From NCBI GenBank assembly GCA_030147905.1, contig JASBUM010000124.1:1-10850 (forward strand): a stretch of 10,850 nt of DNA, given 5' to 3'. Of this stretch, positions 1 through 7,083 are shown piece after piece (within the stretch, counting starts at the first letter, position 1; each line of letters starts with the position of its first letter). Source of the stretch: Acidimangrovimonas sp. (GTDB taxonomy: Bacteria > Pseudomonadota > Alphaproteobacteria > Rhodobacterales > Rhodobacteraceae). The notes beneath the pieces were generated by a model that was not told where the DNA came from, did no database searches, and saw nothing but the letters and a program-made list of their open reading frames with translations. The position numbers were made by a program, and so were the translations under genes.

Positions 1-246
1 GGTGTGGCCGCCAACCGCGCCATCCGGGCCTCGTTGCAGACGGTGGCGCAGGGCGCGGGGCTGCGGTTTGTCGCCCCGCCCATGGCATTGTGCACCGATA
101 ATGCCGCGATGATCGCCTGGGCCGGTCTCGAACGTCTGCGCACGGGCGATCACGACGACATGACGTTGGCCGCGCGGCCGCGATGGCCGCTCGACCGCAG
201 CGCCCGGCCGATGCTTGGCGCCGGTCGCAAGGGGGCCAAGGCATGA
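1..246 (+). CDS. tsaD: tRNA N6-adenosine threonylcarbamoyltransferase, C-terminal end (partial)
   Basis: This is the last 81 codons of a gene that enters from the left edge; the frame is open from base 1 and stops with TGA at 244-246. The protein shows the C-terminal TsaD signature, the segment [17 protein letters not shown], where the Asp of the TDN triplet is one of the family's metal/ATP-site residues. The preceding GVAANRAIR segment is also typical. TsaD (Kae1/YgjD family) works in the cytoplasm with TsaB and TsaE. It transfers the threonylcarbamoyl group from threonylcarbamoyl-AMP to A37 of tRNAs that read ANN codons. Its stop overlaps the gpsA start in an ATGA, so the two are probably translationally coupled. 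The N-terminal domain lies outside the window. Identification is secure. Confidence 0.93.
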   Translation, partial: GVAANRAIRASLQTVAQGAGLRFVAPPMALCTDNAAMIAWAGLERLRTGDHDDMTLAARPRWPLDRSARPMLGAGRKGAKA

Positions 247-1211
247 CCGGGATCACCATTATCGGCGCCGGTGCCTTCGGCACCGCGCTGGCCCATGTGC
301 TGGGCCGCGCGGGCCGGGACGTGATGCTGTGGGCACGCGACCCGCAGGCTGCACGCCGGATCGCGGAAACCCGCAGCAACGTGCGCCACCTGCCGGGCGT
401 GGATCTTCCCGAAAACGTCACTGTTACTGGGGATAGTGACGCTATCCGGGGCCCGGGCCCGGTGCTGCTCGCGGTGCCCGCCCAGCATCTGGCCAGCGTT
501 CTGACGCAGCTTCACGACGCGCTGGAGGGCCGCGCGCTGGTCGCCTGCTGCAAGGGCATCGACCTCGAACGTCTGACCGGGCCCAGCGCTGTGATCGCGG
601 CGCTCTGCCCGGCCGCGACGCCCGCCGTCCTGACCGGCCCGGGCTTTGCCGCAGACCTGGCGCGCGACCAGCCGACGGCGCTGACGCTGGCCTGTCGCGA
701 CGCGGATGCGGGCGAATCCCTTCAGCGGGCCCTGTCCACCCCGGCCTTGCGCCTTTACCGAAGCACCGATCCGTTGGGCGCCGAACTGGGGGGTGCGTTG
801 AAGAACGTCGTCGCCATCGGCGCCGGGCTGGTCATCGGCGCCGATCTGGGCGAAAGCGCGCGCGCGGCGCTGATCACGCGCGGCTATGCCGAGATGCTGC
901 GCCTCGCCCTTGCGCTGGGGGCCCGCGCCGACACGCTCGCCGGGTTGTCGGGGCTTGGTGATCTGGTGCTGACGGCAACCTCGCCGCAATCGCGCAACTA
1001 CCGCTACGGCATTGCGCTGGGTCAAGGCACGAACTTCGCGGCCGATGTCACCGTGGAAGGGGCTGCGACCGCGCATGCCGTCACCCGGATCGCCCGATCG
1101 CGCGAGATCGACATGCCCATTGCCACGATGATCGCCGCAATCCTCGATGGCGCGATCTCGATCCCGCAGGCGACCCAGGCTTTGCTAACCCGCCCCCTGA
1201 AAGAGGAGTGA
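243..1211 (+). CDS. gpsA: NAD(P)H-dependent glycerol-3-phosphate dehydrogenase
   Basis: GpsA is a cytoplasmic enzyme that reduces dihydroxyacetone phosphate to sn-glycerol 3-phosphate, the backbone precursor for phospholipids. The predicted protein has 322 residues, normal for the family. A Rossmann motif [10 protein letters not shown] lies at residues 8-17. CCKGID carries conserved Lys104, and [12 protein letters not shown] carries catalytic Lys187. Near residues 240-257 is the conserved stretch [20 protein letters not shown] chose ATG 243 over the in-frame ATG 183 because it places the beta-strand before the glycine motif at the usual N-terminus. It also has AAGGGGG at 229-235 with 7-nt spacing and overlaps the tsaD stop as ATGA. 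It is followed after 3 nt by the YciI-like gene. A short patch at about 417-449 uses T-ending codons unlike the rest of the gene. Confidence 0.96.
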   Translation: MTGITIIGAGAFGTALAHVLGRAGRDVMLWARDPQAARRIAETRSNVRHLPGVDLPENVTVTGDSDAIRGPGPVLLAVPAQHLASVLTQLHDALEGRALVACCKGIDLERLTGPSAVIAALCPAATPAVLTGPGFAADLARDQPTALTLACRDADAGESLQRALSTPALRLYRSTDPLGAELGGALKNVVAIGAGLVIGADLGESARAALITRGYAEMLRLALALGARADTLAGLSGLGDLVLTATSPQSRNYRYGIALGQGTNFAADVTVEGAATAHAVTRIARSREIDMPIATMIAAILDGAISIPQATQALLTRPLKEE

Positions 1212-1214
1212 CCC

Positions 1215-1487
1215 ATGCTCGTAGCCGTCATCTGCCGCGACAAGCCCGGCGCGCTGAAGACCAGAATGGACAACCGCGCCGACCATCTGGCCTATATAGA
1301 GCGGACCGGGGTCGTCGCCCAGGCGGGCCCGTTCCTCGACGAATCCGGCGCCATGTGCGGATCGCTGGTGATCCTGTCGGTGGAATCGATCGAAGAGGCC
1401 CGCCGCTGGGCGGATAACGACCCCTATGCGCGCGCGGGTCTCTTCGCCAGTGTCTCCATCGAGCACTGGAACCGGGTGATCCACTGA
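1215..1487 (+). CDS. YciI-like protein
   Basis: This small 90-residue protein belongs to the YCII-related (PF03795) alpha/beta family with a ferredoxin-like dimeric fold. Family-typical features are visible: an initial beta-strand, the H24 region (RADHLAYIER), a central strand of the type AGPFLDESGAMCGSLVI, a helix with EEARRWADNDPY in which Asp69-Pro70-Tyr71 is the conserved motif, and a final His84-Trp85. His and Asp in these places are the putative active-site residues of the family, but the substrate of most members is unknown. A strong ribosome site, AAAGAGGAG at 1200-1208 over the gpsA stop, lies 6 nt before ATG 1215. The stop overlaps the next gene as TGATG. Family assignment is confident; a specific function cannot be given. 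Confidence 0.9.
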   Translation: MLVAVICRDKPGALKTRMDNRADHLAYIERTGVVAQAGPFLDESGAMCGSLVILSVESIEEARRWADNDPYARAGLFASVSIEHWNRVIH

Positions 1488-1918
1488 TGGCCTACTGGTT
1501 GTTCAAGTCCGAACCCGAAACCTGGAGCTGGCAGGATCAGCTGGACCGGGCGGAACGGGGCGAGGAATGGGACGGCGTGCGCAATTATCAGGCGCGCAAC
1601 AACATGCGCGCGATGAAGCTTGGTGAGCGGGGCTTCTTCTACCACTCGGGCGGCGAACGCGCGATCGTCGGCGTCGTCGAGGTTTCGGCCACCGCGCATC
1701 CCGACAGCACAAGCGACGATCCGCGCTGGGAATGCGTGGATATCCGCGCGGTTCGCGGCCTGCCCGAACCCGTAGGGCTTGACCGATGCAAGGAGGATCC
1801 GCGCCTTGCGGGGATGGCGCTCGTGCGCAACCCGCGGCTTTCGGTCCAGCCGGTCGCCGAGGCGGAATGGCGGATCATCTGCGCGATGGGCGGGCTCGAC
1901 CCCGACGACGCGGGCTGA
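1487..1918 (+). CDS. EVE domain-containing protein
   Basis: The 143-residue protein is a single EVE domain (PF01878), a PUA-like fold that binds modified bases in nucleic acids. The diagnostic start is MAYWLFKSEPETWSW at residues 1-15. It is followed by WDGVRNYQARNNMRAMKLGERGFFYHS, which forms the nucleotide-binding pocket in relatives such as human THYN1, then VGVVEVSATAHPD and the late LVRNPRLSVQPV strand. The length is normal for stand-alone bacterial members. The ATG overlaps the YciI-like stop by one base (TGATG), and no convincing independent ribosome site is seen, so translation probably depends on the upstream gene. EVE proteins often sit near RNA- or DNA-modification genes; here tsaD is three genes upstream. 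The physiological role is unknown. Confidence 0.93.
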   Translation: MAYWLFKSEPETWSWQDQLDRAERGEEWDGVRNYQARNNMRAMKLGERGFFYHSGGERAIVGVVEVSATAHPDSTSDDPRWECVDIRAVRGLPEPVGLDRCKEDPRLAGMALVRNPRLSVQPVAEAEWRIICAMGGLDPDDAG

Positions 1919-1937
1919 CGACCCCGGGACAACGGGC

Positions 1938-1975
1938 GGCGCCCTAGCGGTAATGAGGCGCCCTAACGGTAATGA
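1938..1975. repeat. 19-bp tandem duplication at the DUF2853 3' end
   Basis: Two adjacent 19-bp copies, 1938-1956 and 1957-1975, read ggcgccctagcggtaatga and ggcgccctaacggtaatga. They differ at one position only (1947 G against 1966 A). The right copy encodes the His-Tyr-Arg-stop end of the minus-strand DUF2853 gene. The left copy lies just past that stop and repeats the same bases. This looks like a recent slippage or short duplication in the 44-bp gap between two convergent genes. No strong Rho-independent terminator is visible there. Confidence 0.85.
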
Positions 1976-2304
1976 TCAGCGCGACCGAAATGCAGCACCA
2001 GCATGTAGTGGAGAACCGCGCGATACTTCAGGGGCGAGCCGTTTTCATAGAGATCGGCGGTGGCCTCGATCGCCTCGTCGAGGGCCGGCGTGTCGGCCAG
2101 CCCGAGCCTGCGCACCAGGAAGTTGCGCCGGATCCGGCGCCGCTCGGCCGGGTCCTGCATGTCGATCAGCCCGCCATCCGCGTCGAAGATCGCCGGACCG
2201 CAGCCCGCAGCCACACGCGCCAGAAGGGCCATGTCCGGCGCGATGCCGCAGCGGTCGCGCAGTTCGGCGCCGTATCGGGCGATCAGATCGTCGCGCAAAC
2301 CCAT
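1963..2304 (-). CDS. DUF2853 family protein
   Basis: This minus-strand gene encodes 113 residues. The sequence matches the DUF2853 (PF11015) pattern I know from alphaproteobacteria and Bacteroidetes. It has an N-terminal helix with the IARYGAELRDRCG pattern, then the GCGPAIFDADGG segment near residues 34-45, a basic RRRIRRNFLVRRLGL helix, and a conserved end, KYRAVLHYMLVLHFGR. No catalytic motif, signal peptide or membrane segment is seen, and the function of the family is unknown. The start at 2304 is supported by GGAGAGGG a few bases upstream on the minus strand. It is convergent with the EVE gene (44-nt gap) and divergent from the esterase-like gene. Family call is confident. Confidence 0.86.
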   Translation of the reverse strand: MGLRDDLIARYGAELRDRCGIAPDMALLARVAAGCGPAIFDADGGLIDMQDPAERRRIRRNFLVRRLGLADTPALDEAIEATADLYENGSPLKYRAVLHYMLVLHFGRADHYR

Positions 2305-2511
2305 TGGTCGATCCCTCTCCAGCCGGCCATGTCACACCAAGATACCCGACGAATGCGGCAAGCGAAGCTTCGGCCGCGCGACGCCCCGCGGCGGATCATA
2401 GCCCGGTACGGCCATCGCGCCTAGCATGGCGGTGGCTTGACCGCGGCGCATCGGGCGCGCCAAATGTCGGCCGGGGTGGCCGATCGTCACCGGAAGGCAG
2501 GGACGGCATCG
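2305..2511. promoter_or_regulatory. Divergent intergenic region between DUF2853 and the esterase-like gene
   Basis: This 207-bp stretch separates two divergent genes, so it should carry promoters for both. No convincing open frame was found in it. On the plus strand TTGACC at 2437-2442 and CCAAAT at 2460-2465 are separated by 17 nt, a plausible but weak sigma-70-like promoter. It would give a short leader before ATG 2512. On the minus strand only a very weak candidate is seen (TATCTT as -10, with no good -35). A 10-bp palindrome cgaagcttcg lies near 2363-2372. It marks the border between the housekeeping run and the accessory glycan-related genes. Confidence 0.4.
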
Positions 2512-4020
2512 ATGGTTTCCAAACCGCGCGGAGAAGACGACCCGCAGGACGGGACCGAGGGCGACCGCGAAGCCGCCCCTGCATCCCCCCCGCGAGCGGG
2601 CGTCCTGATCCGGGCCGAGAACGGTGATGTCGTGCGCTTCGACGAGACGGGTCTGATCCTGCGGCTGTCGGATACGGTCGTCGCCGATCTCCGGTCGCGG
2701 CTCGATCTTGCGCAAGCGCTGTCCGACACGGCCGAATCCCTTGGCGACATCGACGCATGGGACTTGCGGCGCAGCGGTGCGTATCATGCCTTTTCGGCCC
2801 TGCTAGAGCCTGAAATCGGCCCGCGTGCCTATCGGAGGGCGGTTGAGGGCGGGGCGATCTTTGCCGCCGCGCCCGGCCCGCTGCTGGGGCTTTTGGCCTT
2901 CGGCGGCGCCCGACGCGCGGGCTTCAACGAAGCGCCGCCCCGCCATCCCTACAACATCTTCGCCCCGGCCGATCACATCGGCGCCGTCGGCCTCGAAGGC
3001 ACCCAGCGCGCGACGCCGGCGGTCGGGCTGCACGCGGTTCCCCATGCCACGCGCGAGACGCTGATGGCCGATTGCCTTCTGGCGCGGCGGCGGGAGGCGG
3101 GGCGGGCGCCCGCGCTGTTCTTCGCGCGCGCCGAGACCGATGGGGCCGAGGATTGCGCAACGCTCCACCGCAGCCGGGGGTATCGCAACTTCCTCGCGGC
3201 GGTCGACTCGCTCGTGCAGACCGCCACGGCAATCGGCAAGCGCCCCGAGATCATGGCGATCGGGCTCGATTTCGGGCATGAGGACCCGAATGCCGACGCC
3301 GGCACGATCGAGGCCGCCTGGCGCAGCCTGATGGCGCGGATGGAGACCGATCTGGCGGCCCGTAGCCTGCACCGGCCGCGGTTTCTCGCGATCTTCGATG
3401 CCGGGACCCCGTGGCGGCCCGATGCGCCGCTGTCGCAGGCCCATTGGCAACTGGCGACCGTTCCCGGCGCGCATGAGCTGATCTTCTCCGCCCCCGCATA
3501 CATGTTCGCACATGACCGTTTCGCGCGGCCGACCGAGGCCGGGCGCGCGCGGATGGCCGCAATGGACGCCCATGCGCTCGAGGCTCGGCTTGCCGGACGG
3601 GAATGGCTTTGCCCGCTTCCCGTCCTTGCCGAGGCGCATGGCGCGCGGATCCGCGTCACGCTGCGCACCCTCGGCGCGCTGACGATCGACCCGGCCGATC
3701 CCTTCGCCGCCGGACCGGCGGCGGGTTTCGCGCTGGAGGGCACGGCGGAACCGACCCCGATCGTCGCGGCAGGACTCGCCGCCGACGACCCCTGCGCCCT
3801 GATCCTCGATTGCGGCCGTCCGATCGTCGCGGCGGCCGGCGCGGCACTGCGGCTTCACTATGCGCGCGGTCCGACCTTCGTCGACGATCCCGCCGGCCCT
3901 CGGGGGGCGGTTCGCGACGACTGGGCGGCCCCCGACGGGCGTGGCGGTACGCTTCACCGCTGGGCTTGTCCCGCAACCCTGCCCGTCCATTTCGAACCCG
4001 AGGCTCCGTCATGGTCCTGA
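2512..4020 (+). CDS. Uncharacterised SGNH/sialate-esterase-like protein
   Basis: The protein has 502 residues and no clear signal peptide or membrane segment. The N-terminal 35 residues are charged and probably disordered. The region from about 165 to 360 resembles an SGNH/SASA esterase-type fold. IGLDFGHED at 250-258 sits where relatives have the QGESD-like block, and HDRFARPTEAG at 334-344 sits where they have DxxHPTxxG. Residues from about 375 to the end look like the beta-rich C-terminal domain often found behind such esterases, including a RGAVRDDW segment. The catalytic His of the DxxH block is not obvious, and I cannot place a nucleophile Ser, so activity is uncertain. ATG 2512 is preferred (AGGGA at 2499-2503, 8-nt spacing) over TTG 2437 or ATG 2464. 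The stop overlaps the next ATG by 10 nt. The gene call is strong; the fold is an inference. Confidence 0.62.
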   Translation: MVSKPRGEDDPQDGTEGDREAAPASPPRAGVLIRAENGDVVRFDETGLILRLSDTVVADLRSRLDLAQALSDTAESLGDIDAWDLRRSGAYHAFSALLEPEIGPRAYRRAVEGGAIFAAAPGPLLGLLAFGGARRAGFNEAPPRHPYNIFAPADHIGAVGLEGTQRATPAVGLHAVPHATRETLMADCLLARRREAGRAPALFFARAETDGAEDCATLHRSRGYRNFLAAVDSLVQTATAIGKRPEIMAIGLDFGHEDPNADAGTIEAAWRSLMARMETDLAARSLHRPRFLAIFDAGTPWRPDAPLSQAHWQLATVPGAHELIFSAPAYMFAHDRFARPTEAGRARMAAMDAHALEARLAGREWLCPLPVLAEAHGARIRVTLRTLGALTIDPADPFAAGPAAGFALEGTAEPTPIVAAGLAADDPCALILDCGRPIVAAAGAALRLHYARGPTFVDDPAGPRGAVRDDWAAPDGRGGTLHRWACPATLPVHFEPEAPSWS

Positions 4021-4772
4021 CCTACGAAGGCGCATTGCCCGAGGGCGCGCTTGCCCGCGCCGACACCCCGCCGCCGGCGCCGATCTGGCTGCATGCCGCA
4101 ACGCGCGACCTTGCCGAGGAGACGGCCGGCGGCCGGCTGCGGCGATGGCCCGCCCGGGCCGGGTCCTGGACGGCGGAGCCGGCCGAGCCCAACCACGACG
4201 GCACCCGTTTCCAGCCGGGGGAGGGACTGGTATTCGAGTCCGGCATCAACAGCGGCCTGATCCTGCGCGGGGCGATCGGGGCCGCCGAGACGGTCAGTTT
4301 CGCGCTGATATTCCGCACCGGCGAGGCGGATGCCGAGACCCTCGCCACGCTGCTGCCGGTCGGACAGTCCCGTTATCTCTATCTTGCCGGGCGCGACGGC
4401 ATGCTGCGCGCCGGCATGGCGGGCGGGGCGCTTGCGCTTGAGGCGCCGCTCGGGCCGCCGGGCGGCTGGCGGCTTGCATTGTGCGGGCTGTCGGGGGGCC
4501 GGGCGCGGCTGGCGCTTGACACGCAGGCGGCCGTGTCGGGCGGGCTGGGGCGCGATTTCGCCGGCCCGGCCGCGCTGTTCATCGGTTGTCGCGGCAATCG
4601 CGGCGGGCTGAAGGGCAAGCTGGGCGCCTTCACGCTGCGCGATCTGTTCGTCTGGCCGGGCGTCGATCTCCTGGCCGGCGCGGAAGACGCCGCACTGGCC
4701 CGTCTGCACGCCTATTGGCAAGGGCTGGAGGGCCCTGAGCCGGATCGAGGGGCGGAAGCTCATGGCCTTTGA
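4011..4772 (+). CDS. LamG/concanavalin A-like jelly-roll protein (putative)
   Basis: The protein has 253 residues. From about residue 60 to 225 it alternates short beta-strands in the style of LamG or concanavalin A-like domains. These include a FQPGEGLVFESGINSGLIL strand pair, VSFALIFRTG, LLPVGQSRYLYLAGRDGMLR, the WRLALCGLSGGRARLALD strand pair, AALFIGCRGNRGGLKGKLGAF and a final LRDLFVWPGVDL. Such domains bind glycans or act as spacer modules, and no catalytic residues are evident. There is no signal peptide or transmembrane helix. ATG 4011 has GAGG at 4000-4003 with 7-nt spacing and lies 10 nt inside the preceding gene. The stop overlaps the sulfatase start by 11 nt, so all three genes are probably translationally coupled. 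Being tied to a sulfatase fits a glycan-binding partner, but that is inference. Confidence 0.6.
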   Translation: MVLTYEGALPEGALARADTPPPAPIWLHAATRDLAEETAGGRLRRWPARAGSWTAEPAEPNHDGTRFQPGEGLVFESGINSGLILRGAIGAAETVSFALIFRTGEADAETLATLLPVGQSRYLYLAGRDGMLRAGMAGGALALEAPLGPPGGWRLALCGLSGGRARLALDTQAAVSGGLGRDFAGPAALFIGCRGNRGGLKGKLGAFTLRDLFVWPGVDLLAGAEDAALARLHAYWQGLEGPEPDRGAEAHGL

Positions 4773-7083
4773 TCCCGCGGCCGTCGCCGGCGGCAATATC
4801 TGCGTGATCTGGATCGATGACATGATCGATGTCTTCACCTGGCGCAAGGCCTTCGGCGCGACGATCCAGACCCCCAACATCGATCGGTTCATGGCCGGCG
4901 GGGTACGCTTCGCCAATGCCTATGCCACGGTACCGCTCTGCGCACCCTGCCGGGCCGAGATCGCCACCGGCCTGTCGCCCTTTCGCTCCGGGCTTGTGGA
5001 TCTCAACCGGCTGTGGCGCGACGTCCTGCCGGCCACCGCGGCGTGGCAGTTCGACCTGCGTCGCGCCGGTTTTCGCTGCTTCACGACCGGCAAGACCGAC
5101 GGCAACTACCGGCCGATGCCCGAGGCGGTGCGCCGGTTCCTGTTCCACGAGGATGCCGAGGCGCGCGACCGCGGACCGCGCCGGCGCCAGAAGGTCTATC
5201 TCGACAAGGGGCCGGGGGTCGTCGGCATCAATCACCCCGACGACGACGGCAGCCAGGACCATGTCTTCTACGACTATCAGGTCGCCCAGAACGCGATCGA
5301 ATACCTCGACCGCGCGGACCCGGCGCGCCGCCACCTGATCCAGCTCGGCTTCAAGCATCCGCATTACGATCTGGCCTGCCCGGACCGGTTCTACCAGCTT
5401 TACGACCCCACCGCGATCCGCTGGCCCAGCACCGCCCACCCGGACGATTTCACCGGGCCGCAGCCGGGGATGGCCGTCTATGAACTGGCCTATATCGTCA
5501 ACGGGCGCTGGACCCCGGAAAAGGCCGGCGATGCCGCCTGGCGCGAGGTGGTGCGGGCCTATTTCGCCGCCTGTTCCCATGTCGACCACGAGATCGGCCG
5601 GTTCATGGATGCGCTGCGGACCTCACCCCTGGCCGCGAACACCACCGTCATCCTGCTGTCGGACAACGGCTTCAACCTCGGGACCCACGACAGTTTCCAC
5701 AAGATGAGCCAGTGGGACAGCGCCGCCCATGTGCCACTTGGGATCTGGCACGCGGGGATCGAGCCGGCGGTCCTGGAAATGCCGGTATCGCTGCATAATC
5801 TGCCCAAGACGATCATGCAGCTTGCCGGACTGCCGCCGCGGCCGGACTGGGTTTCGGGCCAAAGCCTGCTACCGCTGATCGACGCGGGTTTCGGTCGGTA
5901 CGACCGGTCCAGATCGCCCCTGACGGCCGTGTTCGGCACGCTTTCGGTCCGGCCGTCGGTCGAGGGATATGAGCATCTGCGCTATTTCCGCTACCCCAAC
6001 GGCGAAGAACATGTCTACGACCTCGAGCGCGACCCCGGCGAGACCACCAACATCGCCGGCGGGCCAGAGACACCCTTCCTGCGGGCCGAGCTGGTGCGTG
6101 CGGCGCTGGATCTCGGGCTTGACCTGCGCGCCGCCGAAGATCCCGCCCGCGGCATCAACGCGATGATGGCGATGGACGGATCGGTGGTGCTTGCCGGGGG
6201 CGGGGCGGACCGCGAATACTGGGCCTATGGCGCCGCGGCCGAAAGCGTCGTCCAGGCACCGGGCGGCGGTAGCGCGCGGCTGTGGTACATGGCGGGCCCC
6301 GACGGCACCATGCTGCGGGTGCCGCCGAATATCGGCACTGTGCGCATCGCGACCGTGGTGTCGCGCAACGAAAGCGACACGGCCACCGCGAAGGTCCAGC
6401 GGATCGTGGCCCATCCCGACAGCGCGATCACCTTCGAATCCTCGGAACGCGTCGCCGTGCATGTCATCGGCAGCCGCGGGGACGATGTGATGATCGGGCC
6501 GAAATACGCCGGCGCCACCTTCGAGGGCGGCGAGGGCGACGACCTGCTTGTCGCCGGGTCGTCGCGGCGCAACGACAACCACGCCTTCTACGGCGGTCCG
6601 GGCAACGATACCCTGCGCGGCGGCAACGGCCGCGACACGCTGGACGGTGGGCCGGGAGACGACGAGATCGTCGCCGGCGACGGCTTCAGCCGGATCTTCG
6701 GCGGGCCCGGCAACGACACGATCACGGTCGGCGCGCGCAGTGCCGTGGTGGACACCGGGCCGGGGCGCAATGTCGTGGTCTCGGGCGCCGGCAAGGATCG
6801 CTTCATCGTGGGGCCGGGCGAAAACCGGATCACCGGCGGCCCGGGCGGAGTGAGCTATGAGGTCGCCTATGGCGGCGTGCTGACCGTGACCGACTGGACA
6901 GCGGATGATCGGATCGACCTCTCCCGCTGGCCCGCCGCGCCATCTATCGTCGATGACGCACAGGGGCTGACGCTGCGGCTGGGCCTGTCGGCGGTGGTGC
7001 TCGAGGGCGTGCACGACGCCGCGGCGGTCAGGGCCGCGCTGACCCTGCCAGAGCGGCCGGACAGGGACCGGCGCAGCCGCTAG
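4762..7083 (+). CDS. Secreted sulfatase with C-terminal RTX calcium-binding repeats
   Basis: The 773-residue protein has two parts. Residues 1 to about 460 form a type I sulfatase of the iduronate-2-sulfatase-like kind. Asp19-Asp20 are metal ligands. TPNIDRFMAGGVRFANAY leads into C60-A-P-C-R64, which fits the C-x-P-x-R motif whose Cys becomes formylglycine. FKHPHYDL supplies active-site Lys/His, and LLSDNG at 298-303 supplies Asp301 and Asn302, followed by Lys314. The C-terminal part holds RTX nonapeptides (GGxGxDxhx) at 589-597, 611-619, 620-628, 629-637 and 647-655, then a DWTADDRIDLS segment typical of RTX C-termini. About 110 residues between the two parts (464-573) match no domain I know. 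There is no Sec signal, so type I secretion is likely; no transporter or formylglycine-generating enzyme is in the window. A phosphonate monoester hydrolase with the same motif is an alternative. Its TAG stop shares CTAG with the convergent FkbM gene. Confidence 0.88.
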   Translation: MAFDPAAVAGGNICVIWIDDMIDVFTWRKAFGATIQTPNIDRFMAGGVRFANAYATVPLCAPCRAEIATGLSPFRSGLVDLNRLWRDVLPATAAWQFDLRRAGFRCFTTGKTDGNYRPMPEAVRRFLFHEDAEARDRGPRRRQKVYLDKGPGVVGINHPDDDGSQDHVFYDYQVAQNAIEYLDRADPARRHLIQLGFKHPHYDLACPDRFYQLYDPTAIRWPSTAHPDDFTGPQPGMAVYELAYIVNGRWTPEKAGDAAWREVVRAYFAACSHVDHEIGRFMDALRTSPLAANTTVILLSDNGFNLGTHDSFHKMSQWDSAAHVPLGIWHAGIEPAVLEMPVSLHNLPKTIMQLAGLPPRPDWVSGQSLLPLIDAGFGRYDRSRSPLTAVFGTLSVRPSVEGYEHLRYFRYPNGEEHVYDLERDPGETTNIAGGPETPFLRAELVRAALDLGLDLRAAEDPARGINAMMAMDGSVVLAGGGADREYWAYGAAAESVVQAPGGGSARLWYMAGPDGTMLRVPPNIGTVRIATVVSRNESDTATAKVQRIVAHPDSAITFESSERVAVHVIGSRGDDVMIGPKYAGATFEGGEGDDLLVAGSSRRNDNHAFYGGPGNDTLRGGNGRDTLDGGPGDDEIVAGDGFSRIFGGPGNDTITVGARSAVVDTGPGRNVVVSGAGKDRFIVGPGENRITGGPGGVSYEVAYGGVLTVTDWTADDRIDLSRWPAAPSIVDDAQGLTLRLGLSAVVLEGVHDAAAVRAALTLPERPDRDRRSR

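Noticed and set aside
450..461. GGGCCCGGGCCC palindrome
   Set aside because: It lies inside gpsA in a GC-rich reading frame, where such palindromes are expected by chance.
1919..1962. Possible Rho-independent terminator between the EVE and DUF2853 genes
   Set aside because: Only a 4-5 bp GC stem with a very short loop and no T-run on either strand.
2803..3990. Long open frame on the minus strand opposite the esterase-like gene
   Set aside because: It is a GC-driven antisense frame: Arg/Gly/Pro-rich with no family motif. The plus-strand frame has consistent domains and overlaps its neighbours as an operon.
4630..5589. Minus-strand open frame opposite the LamG and sulfatase genes
   Set aside because: The sulfatase active site lies on the plus strand here. 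The antisense product has no recognisable motif.
5869..7014. 381-codon minus-strand frame opposite the sulfatase C-terminus
   Set aside because: It mirrors the RTX-encoding region, is His/Arg/Ala-rich and shows no domain.
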